From: Acanthacorydalis orientalis
Lineage: Eukaryota; Arthropoda; Insecta; Megaloptera; Corydalidae
Direction: 5' to 3'
DNA length: 64,000 bases
Assembly (NCBI GenBank): GCA_034766995.1
Contig: CM068320.1
Coordinates: forward strand, 19,149,812 to 19,213,811
Part shown: piece after piece, positions 50,393-64,000 of the stretch
Position numbering within the stretch: position 1 is the stretch's first letter
Layout: each line of letters opens with the position of its first letter
Position numbers and translations under genes: made by a program
Notes under the pieces: model-generated
Told to the model about the DNA's origin: nothing
Databases searched by the model: none
What the model saw: only the letters and a program-made list of their open reading frames with translations

Positions 50393-50574
50393 TAACATCA
50401 AACCATTAAAGGCGGTCAACATGATTAACCTGATTTTTACTTATCTTTTGTGAATATGTTCATTTTAATATATTAACTAAAATAAAATTTTGCATGTATA
50501 AATCATGTAAGTGCCTAAAATGTAACTAATTAACTATTTTCTTTAATTATTATAACTTTTTTTTAAGTTATGTG

Positions 50575-50643
<69 letters not shown>

Positions 50644-51100
50644 TCTTTTTATAGTGAAAATATATATCGTATATCGTTATTGTTTATAAAAATAAAATCA
50701 AATCACTGTCTATACAATTTGGTGCCTGTAAAAAAAATTCATTCATGTTAAAAGTCATATTAGTGTTCTGTTCAAGTTTTAAACTGTCTTACTTTAATGA
50801 ATTGAATTGAAAGCAGAAAAATAAGTTTATTTTCTTTTAGTTTAATTTTCTTCAGAAGAATATTTTTATAATTTACAGAATTAATAAACAAATTAATTTA
50901 GAAACATGATAATAAACGAACGTGGAAATGATATAATTGAAATTAAAAAAGAAAATAATATTTAATAACATTGAATATCAAAAAAATAACTGGTAACTAT
51001 CATTAAATGTCATTGAAGTATACAAATATGTTAATAAGTAAACTAATTTCACGGTTTTTTCTATTCTAAGTGAAAATTGGTTTCAAAATGAAATCGTATA
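50393..51100. other. (TC)n(TA)n microsatellite and AT-rich non-coding
   Basis: The compound microsatellite lies at about 50575-50640. The rest is AT-rich DNA downstream of the senseless-type gene, with no gene seen. Confidence 0.65.
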
Positions 51101-51106
51101 TTTATT
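51101..51106 (-). terminator. Candidate poly(A) signal AATAAA
   Basis: This is the first canonical AATAAA on the minus strand after the stop codon, about 316 bases downstream. It would give the zinc-finger gene a 3' UTR of about 340 bases. Weaker variants may be used instead. Confidence 0.4.
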
Positions 51107-51421
51107 TATATTATATAAAGTATCAGTCAAAACAATATAGTTTCTTTTTAAACTAATACATTTCTTGACATGTTTCTGTATCTGTAAGTCAATAAGTTTA
51201 CAAATTTGTGAATACAAATCTTATACAATTTTATGATAATTCAGCGTAATTCATTATTTTCTTTCTTTTAAATAAGTGTTCAACAAAAAATGAACAATTT
51301 TGATTAAAAATTAAAACTAGTACTCTGTATTCCGAGACAAATAATCTTATATAAATAGAGAAAATTCAAGAGACTTGCCTCTAAACAAAATCCTGCAGTT
51401 TCTCTTCAATCCTCGTTCAAC

Positions 51422-55069
<3,648 letters not shown>

Positions 55070-55274
55070 TAGGATGATTCAATTTAGGCTTTCACATGGA
55101 AGTATTAAAAGTGGGCGCTGGGGTTAAGAAAAGTCATGTTATATTTTATTTATTATTTCAGTTCAATTCAATACTAAAATACAATTGACCTAAAAAATTA
55201 AACGAGAAATAACATGTTTTTTTAATTTTTGCGTTTTAATACTTTCGTGTGGAAACTTAACTTAAATCACCCTA
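55070..55274. mobile_element. Palindromic MITE at a TA site
   Basis: About 205 bp has inverted ends of about 40 bp (TAGGATGATTCAATTTAGGC on the left against TAGGGTGATTTAAGTTAAGT read inward from the right). The match continues through GAAGTATTAAAA, CATGTTAT and TCAATT towards the centre, so most of the element can fold on itself. Flanks are TATA/TATA. There is no coding content. Confidence 0.75.
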
Positions 55275-55653
55275 TATTTCTTTTTTCTGCTGTGTGTAAG
55301 TTTATTTATTATATATAAATTTATGTTTTAAATCATAAATAATAAACAAAATAATTTAATCCAAAATTGAAGATAATATGCAACATTATCATATATACTT
55401 TTTATTTGTCTTCATTTATACATTTATTTTATATTGATTTTGCCTTTAATAAACTATAAATTCTTGAACACTTTAGTAATTAGTATGTACCATACCTTTT
55501 CAAAACAATGATTTTTCACTTTAATTTTTTACAGGTAATGTGATTTATAACATTTATAACATCGAATCTTCACAAAATGATAATTTAAAATGTCATCGTC
55601 TATAAGTGATACAACGAAAAAAAGTTCTTAAGAATATAATCAATAAAATAGAT

Positions 55654-55713
<60 letters not shown>

Positions 55714-56277
55714 CGTTATATAGTACATATTCACCACAAATAAAGGCTTATATGTCATTTACGTATAAATATTTTCCTTATAATAAAATTATGAACATTT
55801 AATATTGAATTTATTATTTATTTACTTGTCATTCTAACAGCAATATAAAAATCTAATATAAGACAGTAAACTCATAAGAAAATAAAAGGCGGAAAATTGT
55901 GTTGATATAATCAGCAAGTCGAAGCATTCATTTCTAGATTAATTCAGTCAATTTTACTATTTTCCAAATGTGTTTATTCAATTCGATTTGCTTCAATACA
56001 CAATTACAATCTGATCATTCTTTTAGAAATGTCTGACTTGTGTCAATCTATTGTGAAAAATGAAAATGCTTTTATCTTGTAATGTAATCGATTTCAAGTA
56101 ATTCAGTATTCAGAATTAATGCCTGGTGTTGTTTTTTTAATTATCTGATTTATTCGCTAGACGTGTTTTATTGATCAATACTATGTAATTGTAATAAAAA
56201 TGGCATTGTATATATACTTTAATAACTGCAATAATGTATATAGTTTGTTCTCTATTTTAAGTAATATATTGAATTGA

Positions 56278-56320
<43 letters not shown>

Positions 56321-56580
56321 CATATGTTTCTTTAAGTATATAATTAAATTGCACATAACTTGATTAATTTTTCTATTAAAATAATAAGTAGACAATTAAT
56401 AAAAATTGTAAATAAATATTAATTTTTTTTAAAGAAAAGGAGCTATTAATTTCGATATCTTCATTAATAAACATAAAAATAAGTTAAACGTTAAATTAAA
56501 TAATAATTATAAACTTTACGTTATTATTTTCATACTTAAATCCTTTTCCCGACTCACGAACTACATTAAATGTATCTATC
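55275..56580. other. AT-rich non-coding with (TA)n
   Basis: (TA)n tracts lie at about 55657-55714 and 56279-56322. About 55980-56180 is slightly more complex. No gene is seen. Confidence 0.6.
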
Positions 56581-56818
56581 AAACATTTTCAATAAATTAT
56601 TAATTATTTTCAATTATCACTTATGCATATTTCAATGATATCGGTATCATTCTCAAAGGACCAATTTACCGAAAATCAGTTGCTTGGCGCTTTGAAAAAG
56701 GTAACATTACTATCGAAATGTGCATAAGCGAGAAACGAAAAATTTTATGTGGTTTATAGGGCGAAAAAATAATGTATTTGTGAAAATGAATTTAGTTACA
56801 GTGTCGGAACTGTTATTT
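56581..56818. repeat. Dispersed palindromic-repeat family, copy 3 (complete inverted pair)
   Basis: Two inverted arms face each other: TTATGCATATTTCAATGATA on the left and, read inward from the right, TTATGCACATTTCGATAGTA. They surround a centre with ACCAATTTACCGAAAATCAG. The right arm, reverse-complemented, is the sequence found singly at 37050-37217, and its core also occurs at 5728-5790. No transposase, TA duplication or hAT ends were found, so class is unknown. Confidence 0.65.
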
Positions 56819-57170
56819 GCATTATTAATTCATTTGTTATTATAATAGTTTTACTAATAAAATAATTACATAACTATGAATTCAATTTATAAATTGACTT
56901 TTTTTATTTAACAAATTCAAAAAAATACTATCAATTGAATAACGCTTTTTTTATTGAACTGAATGTGCTATAAATTGATTAAGAAATCAATAATTTTGAA
57001 TTATTTTTTATGAACATTTAATTAAATTTCTTATTAAAAGATGATTATTATTTCGATAAATAATATTTAATGATCCCTAATTATGATAAAAGTATATAAA
57101 ATTTAAGTAAAGAAACTCACTTTACAGATCAATTCTTTTAATAATAATATTTCACATAAATCTGTAATAG

Positions 57171-57223
<53 letters not shown>

Positions 57224-57420
57224 TTGTTTCTTTGTATATAATATTAAAATAAAAAAAAATTGTTGAATATATAAGATAGTATTTTTTATAATAAATATTT
57301 AAATATATAAAAATAATTATAAACACTACTTGTATTCAAAAATTTAAACATTATCAAAAGGAATAAAACAAAACAAATTATTGTGAACGGTTTTCTAAAA
57401 ATTTATGTTATATTCTGTAT
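56819..57420. other. AT-rich non-coding with (TA)n
   Basis: (TA)n lies at about 57170-57221. Reading frames across it are repeat-driven. No gene is seen. Confidence 0.65.
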
Positions 57421-57946
57421 CAGCGATTCACAACATTTTTCATGCATTGATCGCTTACAAAAAATTATTCTCTTTTATCGACCATCTTGAAAATTGGAAC
57501 TATTTTGGCGCCTCTCTCGCTACATTAAAATGTTTCATGTATATTGTAGAAACAGTTGTATATGTATGGTTATACATTTTTAAACATATATAATAAAATA
57601 ATTTTTTTTTGGAATTTTTTTATGCTAGGGTCACTTCAGGTCGTAGCAAAAAAAAAAGACTATTATAAAATTTATCTAATTTTTAGTATTTTGTAGTGTA
57701 GAAGATTTACAACATTGTTATTTGTAATTTCGTTGCAAAATTTTTATTTTCGTATTTTTATGTAATAATAGCCTTCATTATCTGATTTATCACCCCTTAG
57801 ATTCTGCGCACGGGGGCAGCATATATAATATGTACGCTTGTAGAATATACATTTAATTAATTTGCCGACCCCCAATGGATCTTTTGGGGTTCATCAATCC
57901 CCTATCAAATTTTATTGGTCTATACCGACTTTGTTGAGAACCCCTG
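57421..57946. mobile_element. hAT-type non-autonomous element
   Basis: It begins CAGCGATTCACAACATTTTT and ends TTTGTTGAGAACCCCTG, whose complement CAGGGGTTCTCAACAAA is the classic hAT end. The left end has drifted. The flanking octamers TTCTGTAT and ATCTATAC match at five of eight positions, as expected for an old insertion. A subterminal GACCCCCAATGG block is typical of this group. No transposase remains. Confidence 0.72.
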
Positions 57947-58008
57947 ATCTATACTGGAAAATATGATATATTTTTCATAGGCCTGAATTAAATAAATATA
58001 TATATATA

Positions 58009-58087
<79 letters not shown>

Positions 58088-59130
58088 CTATATATATATA
58101 CATCTAAATGGTATTTTCAATTATTTAAAAAAATCAATCTATTATAATAGCTCTTCTTGGCAGTATATTTTAAAAATTTAAATATAAAAAAAATTAATAT
58201 TCTTAAAAATAATTGTTAGCGATAATGTTTTAAAATATTGACAATTGTTAAGATTAAAATGTGTCAATTTTGTTTAGAGATTATTTTAATAACGCATACA
58301 TAAAAATAACCTTGATAAACAGAAAATATGTAGTAGGAAGAGAGTAGTAGAACAAAATTAAATATTATTGACATGAGGGTCAAGATATTTTTTTATATAT
58401 TGTCATCTTTTATAGATATTTTTCTAAGAACTATTCGAAATAATTGAAAAATAAATGTGATTTGAAAGGATTGAATACAGTCGTTCAACTTAAACCTCTG
58501 TGGGCACTGTATCTTCATAATAACAAGCTATTATTTGCTTAATTTTTATTAAAATTTCAATTTTATTTCTCTGAATTACTGTTATGTTATGGTAAAAATA
58601 TGAAAACTAAACCAACTTCTTTCGTTTAAGATAATTTTTCTTCTGCCGGATTAAGATTTAAACTATAAAGGACCGCTTCCATCGCGACTTCCCAATCGAA
58701 TAGTGTCCTTATGTGATAAATAATAAAGGTATAATTCCAGCATCATAGGCAATTCTAAGCAGCGAAAGAATAGTTTTAGGATGTATACCCGATACTCAGT
58801 ACAAATTCCACAACATTCTCTAGAGATTATTATAGTGATTTTTCACAAGTAGATTGAGACAATGTGAATGTAATGAATGTATGTCTGTGCCAGAAGTGGT
58901 GTTGTATGTATATATATATATATATATAATATATTTCCCTTTTATTTTGTGATTTGGAAAAATAGAAAAAATGAATTTTAACAACATTTTCAGTAAATTT
59001 GTTGACCTAATTCTATGGTACTTTGCTTAACTTAAGGGTTATCCATAATTTTTGAAAAGTGACATGACTAATTTCACGTTGCATTAGGTCAAAATGATTT
59101 CATTTTTATCAATTTGTATATAATGAAATT

Positions 59131-59171
<41 letters not shown>

Positions 59172-60509
59172 CATTGTATTGTATTTCTAATGATACTGTT
59201 CTTTATTTACTGAAAAATATCCCTGTAGTAAACCAAATACATGGAACAAAAGGAAAAAAATAATGAATCGATAAACCTATTAATTCTATATTATCAGTTT
59301 GTGAGAGGTGTGCATTTATATTATTCAGTGAATTCTTTATATAGAAAAAAAATCATTCTAAAAATTATATCATAAGTAAAAATTCCGAATCTATAACAAA
59401 AATAACCAATTGAAAATAAGGAATTTCTAAATGGAGAAAGCAGCTGTTTCTCAATTAGAACAAAAAATTAATGAGGGAAAAAATAACCTATAAGTGAAAT
59501 ATTGAAGAAATAAGAAGAGTCTAATTTGAATATACGTTCTCAAACAAGAGAGAGTGACATTAGAAATTCAATTGTAATAAAGTACGCAAAGTAGTATACA
59601 AAAAACGTAATGCATATTTACTTTTTATTCATAATTCAATTTTTTTTACTAAATTTAGTTCTAAATAAACTTCTTTTCGCGAATAGAATTTGAAGTGTTG
59701 TGTGACAAATTATAATTTGAGAGTCATATTTTTAGTAGACAGATTTTTCTAATAAAAATGTTTAAATTTTTATATACATATTTGAAAATTATTTTTATGC
59801 TTAAGAAAAAGTAGCTGGGGTCAACTATATATATTTCTCAATAGAAAAAATTGCCGTCAGATGATTAAAAAATAACGATACTACATTCTAGAGTTATTTT
59901 CTAGATACTTTTATAATTTATCTAAATTTTAATAGCTTTTACAGAAAAAATCATTGTGAAAAGTATGCATGTAGTGAAATAACTCTTAACATGAAGCATT
60001 GTTTTGTGAAATTTATTGAAAAAAATCTTGTGAAAATAATTGTGTAATTAAATTTGAAAAAAATCTTGTAATCTTATTAATTTTTTCATATATAAATAAA
60101 ATAATAAGCACTAAAGGAATGATTAATAAATAGTTGTGTTTTTTTAAAAAAAATAAATGTATTTATAGTTATTTTTTCAAAAAAAAAATAACTTCTAAAA
60201 TTAAGTGGCTCAAATTTGGCTATTTCAAGATTAGATTCTCATCACATTAAATAACAATAATAGTATCCGAAAATAGTTATGTATCATATTATTGTTGTAT
60301 AATATGAAATCAATTCTATAGTGAAATCGTTTTCGTTGAAATAAAATAATTGTTTTAATCAAAATTAGGCCATGGTATACAAATATCGAAATAAATCAAT
60401 ATATATTAACATAATTATATGATAAAATATAATAAACATATATATGTACATTTGCAATATTTATGTAAACATACATTGATTGAGTAAATAATGAAGAGGT
60501 AGTTGAATG
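57947..60509. other. AT-rich non-coding with long microsatellites
   Basis: Compound (TA)n lies at about 57994-58106, with shorter tracts at about 58905-58929 and 59133-59170. A more complex patch at about 58640-58830 contains GGATTAAG and a pair of GGAC/GTCC words without a coding frame. A T7A8 palindrome lies near 60139-60153. No gene is seen. Confidence 0.6.
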
Positions 60510-60720
60510 ACACATGAATCGGACAAGTTTGATCACAGGATATGAGTGATTTAATGACCGCGTCCACGATCAAACCGTCGCAGACACATTTGGATAATGG
60601 ACAACGCTGGTAGACACGTGTGTACATACGATAAACATATCCTGGTGGGCTTTTATAAAATCAATTTTCACTCTCGGTTTCGTTTGAACACTTATGACGG
60701 CCGTTGCTATAATATCATTA
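60510..60720. promoter_or_regulatory. GC-richer island with E-box and TATA words
   Basis: This unique-looking block has CACATG (60511-60516), CACGTG (60615-60620) and, on the minus strand, TTTATAAAAG at about 60655-60645. A minus-strand frame of about 70 codons overlaps it but is unrecognised. No good initiator lies about 30 bases after the TATA word. It may be a conserved regulatory element upstream of, or within, the zinc-finger gene. Confidence 0.35.
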
Positions 60721-60964
60721 TTTTTGATGAGCGGATTTGTTTACATTTTAAATAATTTACATGGATATATGTGTGTTATCAGTCGACACCTTTAAAGCAC
60801 GTAAGACAGTTGAGTAAAAACCATCAAATAGTTTGTTCAATGTCGATAGATTTATGAGTTCGAAATATATGAAACTATTCTAAACAAGGCAAATATATGT
60901 TTATCAAAAAATAAAGAAAATTAAAAATAACCTCTATAACTACATCAATTCACAACATTGAATA

Positions 60965-62085
60965 CTGTCGAATCTGTTTTTATGCGATTTTGAAGTTATG
61001 TGATGAATATTTCATGAAAATTCGGGGTTCTCACATTGTAAATACATATGTGAGCTGCACGTTGTTTAAAAATTTTTAAATTTAAATTATTATATTCTTT
61101 TAAATTTATATTTTTTAATTTTAAATTTTCTATTTTGGACTGTTTAAATCGTGCTGTATCTGCTATCGCTGAAATAAAACCACAAACGTTAAATGTCTAC
61201 TGGAAAGCAGCTTAGCTTGGATGTGTTGCAAACAATGCAAACATTCAAATTCTACATTGCCTTCTGAAATCATTACTTTGGCACGTGAAATTGGTGAAGA
61301 AGGTTTTGATACCCTTAGCTAGAATGATATCGATGAATTGCTTGTGGATAATGTTTTAAGTGACATTATTGGTGTAACTTTAGATGTTATCGAAGATCCA
61401 GAAAACGATAGTAAAGTGGAAAAAAACATGTCCCTCTTGCTACAAATATAATTCTAGAAGGTCTGTAATTTTTCATTAAATTGGAAAATCATTTTCTTGT
61501 TCATGACACAAATTCTGAACGAACCTTCAAATTGCAACGTAAACTGAAGAATTGTATGTCTAGATATCGCTAACTGGATAAAAAATTAGTTAAATCATCA
61601 TCACAAAATTTATCACTGATTATACTGTCAAAGGAAAAAATCAGCACAGTACGAGGGTGAAGTTGACGCTAACTCTGTTTGTGAAGAACAATTATCTTTA
61701 CCATGCACATCTGATGCACTGGCTATCTCTTCTAATGGTGAAAGTGATTTCGCACCAGTTCGAAAATGGTAGCGAACATTGTCAGATAGTGACGATAATT
61801 CTGATGAAAAAATGTAAAAAGAATTATTACTCTTCAACAGAATTAAATGAACAAAGTTTTAAAATAAACTTATCTCATGTTTTATATCATTCTCATTTTC
61901 CTGAATTTTTATAAACATTTTTTATTCGATTTGGGGTTTATTTTAACTCATTTCTTTGGTTTTATGCGGTTTTAGAATGTTATGGATGATATCCCTAATT
62001 TTTCAACGTGCTATGTCTTTTGTGTGATTTTTTTATATGTGGTTTTCTATAGAACGTATCTACCACATAAAAATAGACTTGACTG
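60965..62085 (+). mobile_element. pogo/Tigger-type element, internally deleted and degenerate
   Basis: Inverted ends CTGTCGAATCTGTTTTTATG (left) and CAGTCAAGTCTATTTTTATG (right, read inward) have TA on both outer sides (60963-60964 and 62086-62087). The plus strand keeps the transposase C-terminus only: IAEIKPQTLNVYWKAA near 61167, ITLAREIGEEGFDTL near 61275, ELLVDNVLSDIIGVTLDVIE, and a tail ending with FAPVRKW then TLSDSDDNSDEKM and a stop at about 61815. This order is that of pogo/Tigger proteins related to CENP-B and jerky. In-frame stops and shifts are present. The DNA-binding and catalytic domains have been deleted. Confidence 0.82.
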
Positions 62086-62087
62086 TA

Positions 62088-63148
62088 TATATTCTAATGT
62101 TCAATTAACATAACCTTCAACGTAATATTTTCTATAAAAGTATAAAAAAACATATTTTTTGTTAAAGAATTATATTTTTATAAAAATTATAAATTTCAGA
62201 GAGAAAAATATAAAAGAATCTAAATTAAATTTGATATTAAATTAAAATCACAACTTTTCATTTGATTTTTTTCATACAGTCAATAATTGCGTTGTTTCTT
62301 TTTAATATATTTTTATGTTAATGCCGAGAAATTATTTATACATTGGAAAATCCAAAATAAGTATGCGTACAGCATTTTAATTTTGTTATGCGATTTTATA
62401 TTTCAAAAAAAGAAGTAAGAACCTATTGTTAATGAATGTTAATATAAGTTTACAGTACGTTTGATTACAATTCTTTATCGATAGATTTAATTTATCGAAA
62501 CAAATACGACAGGAGGGCTGTTCAAAATATTTACTAAATTATTGATCTATACATTATTACATAAATAACTATTTCTAAGAATTAATATATATTTTAAACT
62601 TTACATAAAATATTTATTTAAAAAAAAGTCATTTATATATTACGCACAAAAAGACTAACGTACAGGTATTTTTAGTATAACCACAGTTCAATTAAACGTT
62701 TAATTTTAATTGTTATCTTCGTCCTTTTGAATCTCTAAGTTTTCTATATTCTCAATTTTATAGATATTTATTATAGGTATATATCATATATTTTCTAACT
62801 TCTGCGTTCTATTAAGAAAACTCAAGAGATAAAAATTACAAATACCAAAAAAAATGCATCAAGAAATGACAAGTAGAAAAACAAACTATAAATTTCATTT
62901 TAAAATACTTTTTAAAAATGAATGTTAGTTTTAAATATAAAATTATATTATTAGAAAATGACCTTCCGAAAGATACTTAATATCATTAAAATTGTATTAA
63001 CTGTGCTGTTTAAAAAAGTATTTTGTAATTCTCAAGTATCTATATAAAATATATTTTAAAATATTTTTTTTTTGAAAAAAGGAAATCAATGTTTTATTAT
63101 TTTTAGATTATAGATTTTGGTAAACAAACTAAATTTACTATGAACTTT

Positions 63149-63181
<33 letters not shown>

Positions 63182-64000
63182 CATCTTTTATATATATATA
63201 TATATATATATCACCCTCATAACTATGATATTTTGTACTTTATTACTATAAGAGAAGATAAATCTTTTTTTTGAATTTTTTGTAAAATAATTTAACATGA
63301 ACATAAAATATTATAATGTTTAGAATTATGGAAACGAATGGTATACGTTCATTATTTATTTTCTTGTATATATTTAGAATTACATATTTTTTAAACAACC
63401 TAATAAAAAAATGAAAATTTATTAAAAATATACTAATTAGTATTATTTCCTAAAGAGCATATAAATGAGCATGAAACATTTCTAGATTAATCACAGGTAT
63501 AAAATTTGGAAGATATTGGATCAGTTGATTATTTAATATTACAAAAAGGTATATAATATTTGTAAAAAAATTAGATATGTATTGTTAATTTTATTTAATT
63601 TGCAAAGTATTATAATGATCTTATTAAAGTCTATATTTAAAAAAAAATTCTTCAAATATATTTCATGTTTTTTTTAAAAAAAAAACAGTGGATAACAAAT
63701 TATTAAAACTAAACAGTGAATTATAAAAATATTCTATCTATCACTAAAGATATAATTGTATTTAGGAACAGTCAAGCGTTTATATATATATATATATTAT
63801 ATATATATATATATCTGTGTGTGTGTTTGTTCTTTTGTGTTTGTAATGTGCATATGTATAAAGAAAAATATTAAAATTTTAAATAAGTTTTTAATAAATT
63901 TTTGTACAAAATACTACACGGATCAAATGTTTGTTCTTATAAAGTTTATTAATGTATTTTTTTGCATTTAACTCTGATATTTTCTAAGAAAATATAGCAC
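62088..64000. other. AT-rich non-coding to window end
   Basis: (TA)n tracts lie at about 63148-63211 and 63776-63815, the latter followed by (GT)n. A T8A10 palindrome lies at 63668-63685. No gene is seen. Confidence 0.6.

Noticed and set aside
60415..60627. Minus-strand Cys-rich frame as a coding exon
   Set aside because: The cysteines do not form C2H2 spacing and the frame runs into AT-rich low-complexity sequence.
62511..62545. Mariner-like terminal repeat GGAGGGCTGTTCAAAA
   Set aside because: No matching inverted partner or transposase remnant was found nearby.

Overview
This window looks like non-coding insect nuclear DNA. It is very AT-rich, carries roughly fifty (TA)n or mixed (TA)n/(CA)n/(TC)n microsatellites, has a spliced zinc-finger gene, and is littered with broken Tc1/mariner, pogo, hAT and non-LTR elements. 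I cannot name the species. An AT-rich parasitoid wasp or hemipteran would fit, but that is a guess.

Only one host protein-coding piece is clear: a terminal exon on the minus strand (51422-51909). It encodes the last two C2H2 fingers and the C-terminal tail of a GFI1/Senseless-family transcription factor. Its acceptor site, stop codon and a candidate poly(A) signal are visible. I found no upstream exon between 51910 and 64000, so the 3' gene body probably starts with an intron of at least 12 kb and the rest of the gene lies beyond the right edge.

Layout: 1-650 AT-rich; 660-930 CpG-rich island; 1197-2467 mariner A1; 3459-3662 possible piggyBac-type MITE; 5728-5790 copy of a dispersed palindromic repeat; 6561-6900 GC-richer island with E-boxes; 9111-10195 GC-rich retrotransposon debris; 11260-12543 mariner B; 15497-16767 mariner A2; 18088-18752 foldback element built from two inverted transposase 3' ends; 19050-19116 Helitron-like 3' end; 19149-19264 long hairpin; 21484-21594 57-bp tandem duplication; 23507-23680 TATA/Inr promoter-like block; 25323-26581 mariner C; 28690-29258 and 44447-45450 non-LTR retrotransposon 3' fragments; 29321-29873 internally deleted mariner; 37050-37217 second copy of the palindromic repeat; 37868-39155 mariner-like element with a different helix-turn-helix; 49980-50384 and 57421-57946 hAT MITEs; 51422-51909 senseless exon; 55070-55274 palindromic MITE; 56581-56818 the complete palindromic copy of the dispersed repeat; 60510-60720 GC-richer island; 60965-62085 pogo/Tigger remnant.

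None of the transposases appears functional: each has frameshifts or in-frame stops, and several have lost catalytic aspartates. The interesting non-TE material is a set of short, complex, GC-richer islands (660-930, 6561-6900, 36236-36400, 60510-60720) with clustered E-boxes. They would fit a developmental gene desert around senseless, but this is inference. The most unusual structures are the 18088-18752 foldback and the three-copy dispersed palindrome, neither of which I can match to a named family.
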